From contig CAKKNE010000002.1 in assembly GCA_918797485.1 (NCBI GenBank), forward strand, positions 5,608,501 through 5,672,500: a DNA stretch of 64,000 nt, written 5' to 3'. The stretch comes from Pelagomonas calceolata (lineage: Eukaryota > Sar > Pelagophyceae > Pelagomonadales > Pelagomonadaceae). The number at the start of each line of letters is the position of its first letter. The first letter of the stretch is position 1. Positions 16,985 through 25,750 of this stretch are shown here, in pieces. The position numbers were made by a program, and so were the translations under genes. Under the pieces are notes generated by a model, which saw only the letters and a list, made by a program, of their open reading frames with translations, had not been told where the DNA came from and did no database searches.

Positions 16985-17521
16985 CTAGTCGCCGTCCACG
17001 AGCTTGCCGACGACGTCGTACTTGCCCTCGAACGACGCCACCCAGAGCGCGAGCGACGCGCGCTCGGCGGGGTTCAGGGGCGCGCCGTCGTCGGGCTCGT
17101 AGTCGGGGTCGCCGTCGAGTCGGTTTTTGGCCAATTGTCTCGTCGCGTCGCGGCCGGCCATCGACGCGTAGGGCCCGCCCGGCGCGTAGAAGTGCCGGCC
17201 CCGCCAGACGTTGAAGACTTTGCCGTCCGCGCCCAGCAGGATGGGGCCGTCGTAGTCCGTACCGTCGTATTGCTTGAGCTCTGATTCCCGCCACGTCTCG
17301 CGCGGCTCGATGAAGGCGCGTTGCCGCCGTTCTTCCAAGCGCTCCTTGGACTCGGCGTCGGCGGCGCTCACGGCCTGCTTCCTCTGCGAATCCTGAAACG
17401 TAGTGAACGCCCACGAGGCCGCCGCCGCGCCCCCTACGACTTCGGCTACGAGGTTGAGCTCGAAGGCGCAGGCGGCGCGCAGCAGCGCCCCCAGAATCAG
17501 CAAATAGCTGTGCCTGGCCAT
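16985..17521 (-). CDS. Cytochrome b5-like heme/steroid-binding (MAPR family) protein, secretory or plastid-targeted
   Basis: 178 residues from ATG 17521, with a signal peptide (MARHSYLLILGALLRAACAF). Residues ~75-150 match the membrane-associated progesterone receptor form of the cytochrome b5 fold: ELKQYDGTDYDGPILLGADG, KVFNVWRGRHFYAPGGPYAS, MAGRDATRQLAKNRLD. This family binds heme through a Tyr rather than two His, and the YAPGGPY segment is the signature. An acidic stretch and a C-terminal helix (PAERASLALWVASFEGKYDV) follow. The frame is open to 17623 but the signal peptide marks the start used. Convergent with the truncated membrane gene (53 bp between stops). Confidence 0.8.
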   Translation of the reverse strand: MARHSYLLILGALLRAACAFELNLVAEVVGGAAAASWAFTTFQDSQRKQAVSAADAESKERLEERRQRAFIEPRETWRESELKQYDGTDYDGPILLGADGKVFNVWRGRHFYAPGGPYASMAGRDATRQLAKNRLDGDPDYEPDDGAPLNPAERASLALWVASFEGKYDVVGKLVDGD

Positions 17522-17650
17522 CGCAGAACACCGCGGACCCCTTAGGGCGCTCGCGCGGGTGGGGCCGTGGGAAAAAGAGCAGCTCGGGAGCTGTTGGCTT
17601 CTACCTGATGCGTAAATGCGCAAGATTGCCGCCGGGCTGCGATTTCAACG

Positions 17651-17669
17651 CTAGTATCGATGACGCTAG
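17651..17669 (+). promoter_or_regulatory. Palindromic promoter element, copy 6 (variant)
   Basis: Left arm CTAGTATC and right arm GACGCTAG, without a clear TTACA core (19 bp). It lies between divergent starts at 17521 and 17870. Confidence 0.4.
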
Positions 17670-17786
17670 CAGCGAACCTTAATCCTGCAGTGCCGCCCGC
17701 ATACAGCTGCATCTATCCATTGCGCGCACTCTCTGGCCTTCGCGTGCAACGCTGTGCACTGCGTGACATCGCTGCTGTGGTCTGTG

Positions 17787-17837
17787 GGCCGCTGTGCAGT
17801 GCTGGCCGCTGTGCAGTGCTGGCCGCTGTGCGCTGCT
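17787..17837. repeat. 17-bp minisatellite, three copies, next to a start codon
   Basis: GGCCGCTGTGCAGTGCT starts at 17787, 17804 and 17821 (last copy with one change), about 35 bp before the ATG at 17870. A further partial copy follows. It fills most of the leader region of the downstream gene. Confidence 0.75.
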
Positions 17838-17869
17838 GACCGCTGGCGGCTGTGCAGCGCTGCCTCAGA

Positions 17870-19524
17870 ATGTCCAAAATGCACCGATGCGTCCTCCTCG
17901 CGGCCGTCGTGGCCTGTGCTGCTGCGCGCCGACCGGGCTCGCGCGTCGTCCAATTCACGAGACGCCTGCCGCGCCGGACGCGGCGCGCGGCCGAAACCGT
18001 AGTGCTCGACATGCCGCTCGGATTGCTCGAATCGCGGGTGGAAAGGCAATTGAGCAAGGCCCTCGGCCAAGCACCCGTCGAGCACAGCGTGTTTCAGGCT
18101 CTTCGTATGGTTTGCGGCTGCGCGCTGCTATTTCAGAGTGCGAAAATACCACAAACTGCTGCAACGCTGCAATGCTTCGCTTGTCTCCTGCAGATCTCGC
18201 ACGGTATGATACTGGGCGCGACGGGAGGCGGCATCGATCTCTTCCAGTCGCCGGCGCGGGACGACGAGGGCGCTCGCGTGCTGTTCGTCGTGGTGAGGCT
18301 CTGCGCCTGGATCGTGGCCAGAGACATCGCGGAGCGCCACGGCTCGACGGCCGCGATCGCGGGTGTGACGATTGGCGTCCTGGCGGCGAAACTAGCTGTG
18401 GCAACGTACGACCACGCTAGGATTCTGGCGCGGCGCCAGCGCAAGCGCATCCAAGCCGTGCGGGGGCTCACCGTATCGGACGAGCATGAGCCGCCCCTGG
18501 ACGCCATCGCCGCGACGCTCGAGCGCCTGGAGATGTCCTACAGCGACTACGTGAAGCAAGGGCTGAACTGGGTCGTGCGGACCCAGGTCTACGCCGGGAG
18601 CGCGCGCGCGGGCCGCGGCGTCGTTTGCACGGCGTGCGACTGTGCGCATATCGACCGACCCGCGTGGGCGAACGTCGACGCGGAGAGACGCGAGGCGAAG
18701 GCCCGCGCGGCGGCGGCCAAGATCCAAGCGGTGCGGCTCCACGAGTTCCTGCACATGTGCGTCTTGGCGCTGAGTACTCGCTATGGCGTCCGTTTCGCCA
18801 GAAGGCGACGCCTGGGCAAGCGGGCGCTCGACAACCTCGGCGACGACATTCCGCTGGCCGGCGGCGGCGCGTTCTCGCCGTCGCGGCGAGCCATTGCGAG
18901 CCTGGACCTCGTCAAGTTCGCCCCGGCGGCGTTGGGGGCGTTCGAGGTCTCCGAGGGCGCGCGTACGCTTCGGGCGCGGAATCGGTACGCTGCATTACGA
19001 GCGGGGCTGCGGGCTACGAACGTCGTTGAGACCTATGTGGCCGGTGACGTCCTGTGTGGAAATCAACCAGTGCGTCGGGTGCAGTCAAAGGCGCCGTGAA
19101 TTTTGATTTCTACACAGGCGACGTCGATTCTCGAGGTCGCCGTCGGTCGAAGCGGGGCATGCTCAAGCAGTTCCTCGCGTTGTTCCGGGCGCTGACCCAG
19201 ACCGTGAACTATCTGACAAGCTTTGTCAACAATTGGGTCCGGGCATTTGAGCGCTGGCTCCTCGAGCGACGGGGCTACATCCGATTCGTCTGGCGCTTCG
19301 TGTTGGCTCCTATCTTCGTCGTCAAGGGGCTCCAGAAGCCTCTCCTCGGGTTCTACAAGGCCGTCGCCGCGGAGTGCTATCCGTGGTTATTGGCGTGGTC
19401 GGGCTGGCGGGTCCAGCTCGGGACGCTTGAGCTTCACCAGGTCCCGGCCTACATGACGTGGGCCGCGGCGCTGCCGGCGCGGTGGCTCGCCGTCGTGGTG
19501 CGGAACCGCGGTGGTGGCGACTAG
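17870..19524 (+). CDS. Unknown secretory/membrane protein, two exons or a frameshift
   Basis: Two frames make one gene: 17870-19099 (frame A, MSKMHRCVLLAAVVACAAAR) and a second frame ending at 19524. Removing a 41-nt GT-AG stretch (19044-19084) joins VVETYVA directly to VKGAVNFDFYTGDVDSRG and keeps the frame to the end, giving about 537 residues. The N-terminus is a signal peptide. Middle parts contain helices (VFQALRMVCGCALLFQ; TAAIAGVTIGVLAAKLAV) and the C-terminal part has aromatic amphipathic segments (WVRAFERWLLERRGYIRFVW). Cys pairs occur near VVCTACDCAH. No family recognised. Alternatives to splicing are a real frameshift or a sequencing error. Its start is preceded by the 17-bp minisatellite. 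Confidence 0.5.
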
Positions 19525-19583
19525 GTGTTGTTTGTGATTCGTGTGGTAAGTCTAGTATGTTTACTCGGATAGGTGTTGTAAAT

Positions 19584-19604
19584 CTAGTGTGTTTGTTCCT
19601 CTAG
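19584..19604 (+). promoter_or_regulatory. Palindromic promoter element, copy 7 (weak)
   Basis: Left arm CTAGTGTGTT, right arm CTCTAG; the core is altered. It lies 163 bp upstream of the SET-domain gene, 60 bp past the preceding gene on the same strand. A half-copy (CTAGTATGTTTAC) is at 19552. Confidence 0.4.
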
Positions 19605-19766
19605 CTCCGAGTTTGCGGTTGCTTTTTTGATCGCCAACTGGGGCAGTCCGTGCTTAGGCGTCTCAGAGAATTGGCAGCATCAGTTATTAGTCGCAGCGCG
19701 TAGCACTGGGACGTCAGCGCATCCCTGAGACCACCGGAGTGCAAGAGAGCATTAGCTGCAAACAGG

Positions 19767-20639
19767 ATGGCAGCGCAACTCGACGCCAAGGACGCCAAGC
19801 CGCCATACGCCTTCAAGCGCGTCGACGCGTACGACGGCGGCATCGGTGCCTTCGCGACGCGGGACTTGAAGCGCGGCGAGGTCATCCTGCACGAGCCGCC
19901 ACTCGTCACGGCCACGATGGCGACGTTAGAACAACGAGTCGCTGCACTAGATGAAAAAACGCGCAAGCGCCTCTTCTCGCTCTGCGACTGGCGCGCCGAG
20001 CGCGCCAAAACCCAAAAAACGGCGCTCGGCGTCTTCCAGGCGAACGGCTACCCCTGCCCGACGGCTAGAGAACCCGACGCGGCCGGCGTCTTCCTCAAAT
20101 TTAGTAGATTCAACCACTCGTGCAAGCCGAACGCGCACCACGCCTGGCGCAAGGGCGAGCGCTGGATCTTCGCGACGCACGATGTCAAGGAGGGGTCGGA
20201 GCTCACGACGCATTATGTTGATCTATTTATGACGTCCGAGGACCGCAAGAAGGCGCTCAAGGAGCGCTTCGGCTTCGACTGCGTGTGCCGGGGCTGCGAG
20301 CCGACGCCGAAACTAAGAGTCGCCTTCTCGGACGCGCGGCGGGCTCACATGCGCCAATTGGACGAGCAGATCTACGACAAAGCATCTAGGGGGAAGCACG
20401 AGGCCGCCATCCGCGACGTCACGGAGCGGTTGATCATGCTCGAGGAGGAGGAGCTCGACTCGCCGGCGGCCGTCGCGCGCGCGTGCGACGACGCCGCGCA
20501 GGCCGCGGCCCACGCGAACGATAAAAAAACGGAGAAGGAATGGCTCGAGCGCGCGCGCGCCGAGTCGAAGCTCTGCGAGCCGCCCGAGTCGTCCGAGCTC
20601 GAGGAGCTCGAGCGGCGGCTGGCGAAGCTAGGTGTGTAG
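19767..20639 (+). CDS. SET-domain protein, SMYD-like lysine methyltransferase
   Basis: 290 residues. The SET domain spans ~residues 15-175: GIGAFATRDLKRGEVIL (S-adenosylmethionine site), then FSRFNHSCKPNAHHAW, which contains the invariant NHSCxPN knot, then EGSELTTHYVD with the catalytic Tyr, and a post-SET cysteine cluster CVCRGCE. There is no MYND zinc finger between the SET halves; instead a short helix-rich insert. The remaining 110 residues are helical and acidic. Such proteins methylate lysines of histones or other proteins; here the substrate is unknown. A good leader (AACAGGATGG) sets the start. Confidence 0.88.
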   Translation: MAAQLDAKDAKPPYAFKRVDAYDGGIGAFATRDLKRGEVILHEPPLVTATMATLEQRVAALDEKTRKRLFSLCDWRAERAKTQKTALGVFQANGYPCPTAREPDAAGVFLKFSRFNHSCKPNAHHAWRKGERWIFATHDVKEGSELTTHYVDLFMTSEDRKKALKERFGFDCVCRGCEPTPKLRVAFSDARRAHMRQLDEQIYDKASRGKHEAAIRDVTERLIMLEEEELDSPAAVARACDDAAQAAAHANDKKTEKEWLERARAESKLCEPPESSELEELERRLAKLGV

Positions 20640-20652
20640 TTTGTATTTCAAG

Positions 20653-21408
20653 TTAGTCCCTAGGCGCGCCGAGGCCGGGGATCTTGGACGGATGGCCGAC
20701 CCAGGCGACGACCCAGAAGTCGGCGCCGTCCGCGCAGAGATGGACCTTCTCCGTGGCGCCGCCGCTGAACGTAAACCCGGCGCCGGGGCGTTGGCGTTCG
20801 TATTCCTCGTTTGACACTCTCCCGCGGACAACGAAAGCCGGATGATCCTCCAGCCGGTTAGCCGCACCAAGTATATATGTATTCTCTCTTCTTTGTCCAG
20901 CGTACGGTTCAGCGGACACGACGAAAAATACTTGGCCCTTGGGTACGTCAATTGACACGTACAACCCGGACTCATCATCATCAATGTTACGTTTATTCTC
21001 GATTTTGAACGTCAAGAAGCGGGCCGTGGGTCGTGCCCGTTCCAGCGCCTCGAGGGCCTCGTCGCAGGCGGCGACCAGCGCTTCGTAGCACAGAAACTCT
21101 GCCTCGGTCCTGAGATCCTCGAGCCGATGCGCGTCCGCGGCGGCGGCGGCGGGCAACCGGTTCGCGCGCATGAATCGGAGCACGTCCGCGAAGACGTCCG
21201 GGTCCCGGTCTAGGAAAATCTCCCGCTGGCCACCCGGCGCGTCGTCGCCGTCGGCTGAGACGCGCGCGCGCTTCTTTCCGCGGAGCTTCCGGCCCGTCTC
21301 CCCCAGCAGCGCTTCAAAGTAGCCTGCGCCGCTGGCCTCAAGTGTTGTGGTGGACGTTTTGAAGGTGCGGCCGCCCGCATCGATGATGATCACGCTGTCG
21401 GAGCTCAT
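20653..21408 (-). CDS. BTB/POZ (KCTD-type T1) domain protein
   Basis: 251 residues. The N-terminal ~110 residues are a potassium-channel-tetramerisation-type BTB: VIIIDAGGRTFKTSTTTLEA, a charged loop with KRARVSADGDD, then REIFLDRDPDVFADVLRFMR (the classic FxDRDPxxFxxVLxFLR block) and AEFLCYEALVAACDEALE. The C-terminal half is beta-rich with two matched segments (ESGLYVSIDVPKGQVFFVV; FWVVAWVGHPSKIPG) and is not recognised. KCTD-like proteins act as adaptors of cullin-3 ubiquitin ligases or in channel assembly. It is divergent from the Cys-loop channel at 21640; their shared region has no palindromic element, one of two exceptions. Confidence 0.85.
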   Translation of the reverse strand: MSSDSVIIIDAGGRTFKTSTTTLEASGAGYFEALLGETGRKLRGKKRARVSADGDDAPGGQREIFLDRDPDVFADVLRFMRANRLPAAAAADAHRLEDLRTEAEFLCYEALVAACDEALEALERARPTARFLTFKIENKRNIDDDESGLYVSIDVPKGQVFFVVSAEPYAGQRRENTYILGAANRLEDHPAFVVRGRVSNEEYERQRPGAGFTFSGGATEKVHLCADGADFWVVAWVGHPSKIPGLGAPRD

Positions 21409-21639
21409 GTTTGCGTGAGTGCCTCTCGTCAGACACGATTTATCAAATTAGTTGGGGGGCAGCCCATCAGGCAGAGCAATATTGAGCCATTTTGAGTGTT
21501 CGCCGGCGAGGAGCACCACAGTGCGGCATAATTCCAGACCCGCAGCAGTGATCCGGCACTCTCACGACAGGAATAAAGCAGCCCGACGGCGCCTCGAACC
21601 ACTGCAGCAGGACAGGGCAGCCCCAAGCCCTCTGAAACG

Positions 21640-23358
21640 ATGGCATCCGCGCCGAAGCGATGGATGCTTCTGCTCATGGTAGCACGCATGAGGGCACAAC
21701 CCGGCGGTGGCGGCGACTCCGGTGACGGCCCCGGCGACGGCCCCGGCGACGGCCCCGGCGGCGACGGCAACGACAAACGGTGCCAATTCAACATGACCCA
21801 GCGCGCATTTCACTCGCACCGCACGCTCGAAGACATACTTCTGAGCACGGAGTACGATGCCAGCTCGAGACCCGAGGTCGCAAGAGAGAAAGACCTGAAG
21901 AACAAGCCCACCGCGGTCACCTGGACGCTCGCGACGAAGGGCTTCTCCATCAGCGAGAAGGCGAACACCGTGACGCTCACGGGCGAGGTCACGGAGTCCT
22001 GGGTCGACGAACGATTAGCGTTCAACTACACGCAGGGCGATACTTGTCCTAGTGATTCTCCACCCGTCTGGACCGTCTCGAAGAGTCATTATTATCAGAT
22101 CTGGCGGCCCTGGCTCTACATCTCGAATCAAGTCTCCACGTCCGATATCTCCAACGCCGGCAGTTCGCTCAAGGTCGACGCGGACGGGACAGTGACGTGG
22201 ACCTACAACACTCTGATCACGGCGCGCTGCGCTTTGGACTTAAAAAGGAGTCCCTTCGACACACAAACGTGCGGCGTAGACGTCATGTCCCTCTCGTACG
22301 ATGCCTTCGAGATGGAGATCAGCGGCGCCGCCTACTCGACGCAGCCCACCTTAGAATGGAAGATGCTGGGCGACGCCAAGGTGTCGTCGAACAGTGCGGT
22401 CAAGGAGGGTCCCGATGCCCAAACGACAGGGCCGTCGTACGCCGTGCTAGAAGTACGCTTCGAGTTCAAAAGAAGGAACGGCTACCAAATCCGGGAGATA
22501 TTCGTGCCGGCGATCCTATACCTATTACTAGCTTATTGCGGTTTCTGGATAGACCGGAATGTGGCACCGGCAAGAGTCGCAATCTCCGTCATCCCAGTAT
22601 TGATCACGCGGACGCTCCTGAACTCGGTCTACGCGACAAGCCAATTGCTGCCCTACGTTAACGTGCTCACGCTCTACCTGAACATCCTCAGCTATCTCAA
22701 TATCCTCGCTGTCTGCCAATATGCTCTGGTGCAGCGCTGCATCCAGGACGAGAAGAAGGCGTTGCTACGACTAAAAGGCCTCGCAAAGATGAGAGATGTC
22801 ATCGACGCGCTCGTCGACGCGACAGAGACAGTTGCGCCGCCGCACGCCAAGACCCCCCCGGACCCAGAGGCGCCCGTGGCGGTCGTGCCCGGAAAGCGCA
22901 TCATCCGGGCACGGAGCGAGCGCTTCGACGCGCTGCTCGCGCAGAAGGGGGTCAACCCCGTCGCCGGCCGCGCCGTCGCCGAGCTCAAACGAATCTTCGA
23001 GCGGGCCGACCGCGACGGGTCCGGAGACATCGATATGCTCGAGTTCTGCAAGGCGCTGCGAGGCTTCGGCATCTACGACCCGCCCGACGCCGCGCGGCTC
23101 GCGCTGTCGTCGATGCGCCACGCTGCGAATCAGGACGACGCTACATCAACGGTAGGTTTCGACGAGTTCGTCGACCTACTCCTCGGCTACGAGAAACATC
23201 GAGTCGCGGATATCTTCCCGGGAGAGGAGCTGCGGAACTTTCGGTACCTGCCCGCGTCGCTCCAATTGGACGTCGCCTGCCGCATCGCCTTCCTCCCATT
23301 CGCTGGTGTCGTGTTGGCCGTCGCGCTATCTATCTTGGACGCGCAGACGGCCGAGTAA
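21640..23358 (+). CDS. Cys-loop (pentameric) ligand-gated ion channel with EF-hand in the M3-M4 loop
   Basis: 572 residues. After a signal-like lead comes a GDGP repeat (residues ~30-45), then an extracellular ligand-binding domain with aromatic strands (WRPWLYISNQVST, WTYNTLITARC). Cys197 and Cys211 are separated by exactly 13 residues (CALDLKRSPFDTQTC), the eukaryotic Cys-loop with the conserved Pro-Phe-Asp. Four membrane helices follow: M1 IREIFVPAILYLLLAYCGFW (~284), M2 ARVAISVIPVLITRTLL (~312), M3 NVLTLYLNILSYLNILAVC (~338) and M4 RIAFLPFAGVVLAVALSIL (~547). The long cytoplasmic M3-M4 loop carries a canonical EF-hand loop DRDGSGDIDMLE (457-468) and a second, degenerate one (NQDDATSTVGFDEF). 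M2 has few ring charges, so ion selectivity is unclear. The ligand is unknown. Confidence 0.88.
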   Translation: MASAPKRWMLLLMVARMRAQPGGGGDSGDGPGDGPGDGPGGDGNDKRCQFNMTQRAFHSHRTLEDILLSTEYDASSRPEVAREKDLKNKPTAVTWTLATKGFSISEKANTVTLTGEVTESWVDERLAFNYTQGDTCPSDSPPVWTVSKSHYYQIWRPWLYISNQVSTSDISNAGSSLKVDADGTVTWTYNTLITARCALDLKRSPFDTQTCGVDVMSLSYDAFEMEISGAAYSTQPTLEWKMLGDAKVSSNSAVKEGPDAQTTGPSYAVLEVRFEFKRRNGYQIREIFVPAILYLLLAYCGFWIDRNVAPARVAISVIPVLITRTLLNSVYATSQLLPYVNVLTLYLNILSYLNILAVCQYALVQRCIQDEKKALLRLKGLAKMRDVIDALVDATETVAPPHAKTPPDPEAPVAVVPGKRIIRARSERFDALLAQKGVNPVAGRAVAELKRIFERADRDGSGDIDMLEFCKALRGFGIYDPPDAARLALSSMRHAANQDDATSTVGFDEFVDLLLGYEKHRVADIFPGEELRNFRYLPASLQLDVACRIAFLPFAGVVLAVALSILDAQTAE

Positions 23359-23372
23359 TAACAACACATGTC

Positions 23373-25475
23373 TTACACGCGGATGCCGGCCAGCCCCTCC
23401 CCCTCATACCCCTGGCGCTCGCCCTCCTCGAAGATGATGTCGAGGTCGTCGAGGAACTGCCCCGCGGACGAGAAGATGGCGTCGAGCTCGCCCTCGGCGC
23501 CGCGGATCGCCGCGGCGGCGTCGGGGCCCTCGGGCTCCTCTTCTTCCTTCTTGGGACTCACGCCGAGCTGGAAGATCCAGGAATTGGGATCGGCCGGCCC
23601 CGGCTTCGGCGGCGCGGACGGCGGCGGCGCCGGGACGCTCTTCGTGAGCTCCGCGATCTGCCGCCGTAAGTCGCGGATCTCCTTGTCCTTGGCGTCCCCA
23701 ATAAACGCCTCCTCGTCTTGTTTCGGTAACGAGGTCGCATTCAACAGATCGGCGAGGATGGTCGGAGGCTGGTCCGTGTCCGGACTCCGCGCCGCCGCCG
23801 CCGTTAAACCTTCGTCGATCATCTCCGCGGTCTTCTCCACGCGTTCTCTGGTGGGAGGCGGTTTTTGTAACACACGCTGCGTCGGCGGCCCGCAGTAGAC
23901 GAAGTGGCAGTGCGCGCAGACTTTGACGGCGTCGTACAGGGCCAGGCGCTGCCGCCGCGACATCTTCACCAAAGCTGCCGCAGTGGGCCGCGCTTCTCCA
24001 TCGCGGGGCTTGTCCAGGACCACTTTTCGCGGTATTGAGAACCTCAGGTCGCGCGCCATGGCGTCCTGGTACTCGTGGAGGCGTTCTTCCGGGATCTCGC
24101 GGTCGCAATATGCGCCTTCACATTCTACCGCTTGAAACGGCTCCTCTTTATCAACAATGATCTTCTTGCGCGGCATCCAGACCTCGTTACGGTCAAAGGT
24201 ACCTCTGATACCTTTGATCTGCAACACGGACCAGCGCCCTCTTTCATCTTGGACGCAGTCGCACGCGATCGCTGTCAACTGATTACCGAGGACATGGTTC
24301 AGGCCCCGCAACACACTTGCCGTGCAGACCTTGGCGTCGGTCCAGGCTTGACTCCCGGGCACGCTCCGCACGACCGAACACGTGCCCTCGACGCACCTTG
24401 CCGTGGAGGTGGCCACTTCCTCCTGAGACGACTCCGAGAGGACCCAGGCCTCGGGCTGCCCGCCTCCGTGAGCCCAGGGCCCCGCGTCGATTTTCGTATT
24501 CTCCTCGCCCCGCCTCAGCTTCCACTGGAGGTTCGCGGCGGCCCGCGCGTCCACCAGAGCTCTACAAATCCACGGCTTGCCGCCCTTTGATGATATATAA
24601 CGCTGCAAGACGACGCCCGCCTCGCCCACGGCATCACCGACGGGCTCCGTGAATAATAAGGCTTGCAGCGCGGCGCGCGCGGCCTTGGGTTTCGTGTAGA
24701 AGGCGCAGGCGTGCTGGCCACTCGAGGTATCTGGAGGAGCTTTCTCGACGGCGTCCGCGGCTCGTTTCGCGGCCTGGTGGTGCATCGACGAGAGGAACGC
24801 CGTCGTACATTTGAGGACGACGAGCGGCTTCTTTGTGAAATGCCGGTGCCTACGGGCTTCGACGTAGCTGTCGTCCTCTATTACTTCGCTCTGCGGGCCG
24901 CATAACCTCTTTTCCAACAATCTTCTCGTAGCTCGGTCCAGCCCGACCCAGCCCGGCTCGCCGTCCTCGTTGAGGTCGCCCCAGCGCCACGCCCTCCGCT
25001 GGACCTTGCCGTCTTCGTTCGAAGAATGCCAGACGAGCGTGGGCGGCGAGGCCACCACCGATAAGGTACAGGGCACTCTACAAGAAGTTCGGTCGGGCAC
25101 TAACCCCCAGCAGGTCGCACCGGAGTCCAAGTCGGGGCAGGACGCTTGTTTCGCGTCTTGTGATGCCAGCCGTTTCTTCGCCTCCAGAGCGGCTTCCTTG
25201 TTGGCCGGGGCGAGCGGCGGTAATGTCGTGGACGGCTCTTGCGCGATCGGGGCCTCGGGCTTCGTGATCGGGTTCAGCGGCCGGGCGAGCTTGTTTGTCC
25301 TGTTTCGCTGCTGCCGTTTTTTCGTCGGCTTCCTCGCGGGCTTGCCGCGCTTCACGTTGCGCAGCTCCCTTAATCTCTTCTCGATCTGCTTCTCGGTGGT
25401 CGGCGTGAGGCCGTCGAGCTCTCCCAAGAACGCGTCGAAGCGGTTCGAGACGCTTGCTTCATCGGTTGGCTCCAT
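23373..25475 (-). CDS. Large unknown protein with cysteine pairs
   Basis: 700 residues from ATG 25475 (MEPTDEASVSNRFDAFLGEL). The frame is open to 25598, but a palindromic element at 25614-25635 would then sit 16 bp from the start, whereas elsewhere these lie farther off; 25475 gives 139 bp. N-terminal part: helix and a basic stretch (GKPARKPTKKRQQRNRT). Central part: WHSSNEDGKVQRRAWRWGDL, FTKKPLVVLKCTTAFLSS, VVLQRYISSKGGKPWICRAL and WSVLQIKGIRGTFDRNE, which look like a globular beta/alpha domain. Then two cysteine clusters (ECEGAYCDRE; VCAHCHFVYC) and an acidic C-terminus with a coiled segment (KDKEIRDLRRQIAELT). Single Cys-x-x-Cys-type motifs of this kind occur in some ciliary proteins, but I do not recognise the family. 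Confidence 0.7.
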   Translation of the reverse strand: MEPTDEASVSNRFDAFLGELDGLTPTTEKQIEKRLRELRNVKRGKPARKPTKKRQQRNRTNKLARPLNPITKPEAPIAQEPSTTLPPLAPANKEAALEAKKRLASQDAKQASCPDLDSGATCWGLVPDRTSCRVPCTLSVVASPPTLVWHSSNEDGKVQRRAWRWGDLNEDGEPGWVGLDRATRRLLEKRLCGPQSEVIEDDSYVEARRHRHFTKKPLVVLKCTTAFLSSMHHQAAKRAADAVEKAPPDTSSGQHACAFYTKPKAARAALQALLFTEPVGDAVGEAGVVLQRYISSKGGKPWICRALVDARAAANLQWKLRRGEENTKIDAGPWAHGGGQPEAWVLSESSQEEVATSTARCVEGTCSVVRSVPGSQAWTDAKVCTASVLRGLNHVLGNQLTAIACDCVQDERGRWSVLQIKGIRGTFDRNEVWMPRKKIIVDKEEPFQAVECEGAYCDREIPEERLHEYQDAMARDLRFSIPRKVVLDKPRDGEARPTAAALVKMSRRQRLALYDAVKVCAHCHFVYCGPPTQRVLQKPPPTRERVEKTAEMIDEGLTAAAARSPDTDQPPTILADLLNATSLPKQDEEAFIGDAKDKEIRDLRRQIAELTKSVPAPPPSAPPKPGPADPNSWIFQLGVSPKKEEEEPEGPDAAAAIRGAEGELDAIFSSAGQFLDDLDIIFEEGERQGYEGEGLAGIRV

Positions 25476-25613
25476 TGTTGGTACCGTCGCGTCGCGTTTG
25501 GGATGAGCGCCCGTCGCGGTGCCACCTGGGGTTTCTCCCGGAGGTGGAGAGGCAGCCGGGCGTCCGTGGAGACAGCCCCTTTGCTCGCAAGCTGCCACAA
25601 AACCACCGTTTTG

Positions 25614-25635
25614 CTAGTATGTTACAGGACGCTAG
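25614..25635 (+). promoter_or_regulatory. Palindromic promoter element, copy 8
   Basis: Left arm CTAGTATG, core TTACAG, right arm CGCTAG. 139 bp from the start of the 700-residue unknown (25475) and 116 bp from the amine oxidase start (25751). Confidence 0.75.
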
Positions 25636-25750
25636 CTGAGGTTTCACGCCTTCTTTTTCGAGCGCCTCGGTGCGTCTGCAGACTCACACGTGTCGCAAAG
25701 CTCGACTCGTGTATAGCGCCACTACTACTTTGCACTCTGCTGCACCTGTA

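Noticed and set aside
21640-23358. Bacterial contamination as the source of the Cys-loop channel
   Set aside because: Prokaryotic members lack the Cys pair and the long M3-M4 loop; this one has both, and its codon use fits the neighbours.
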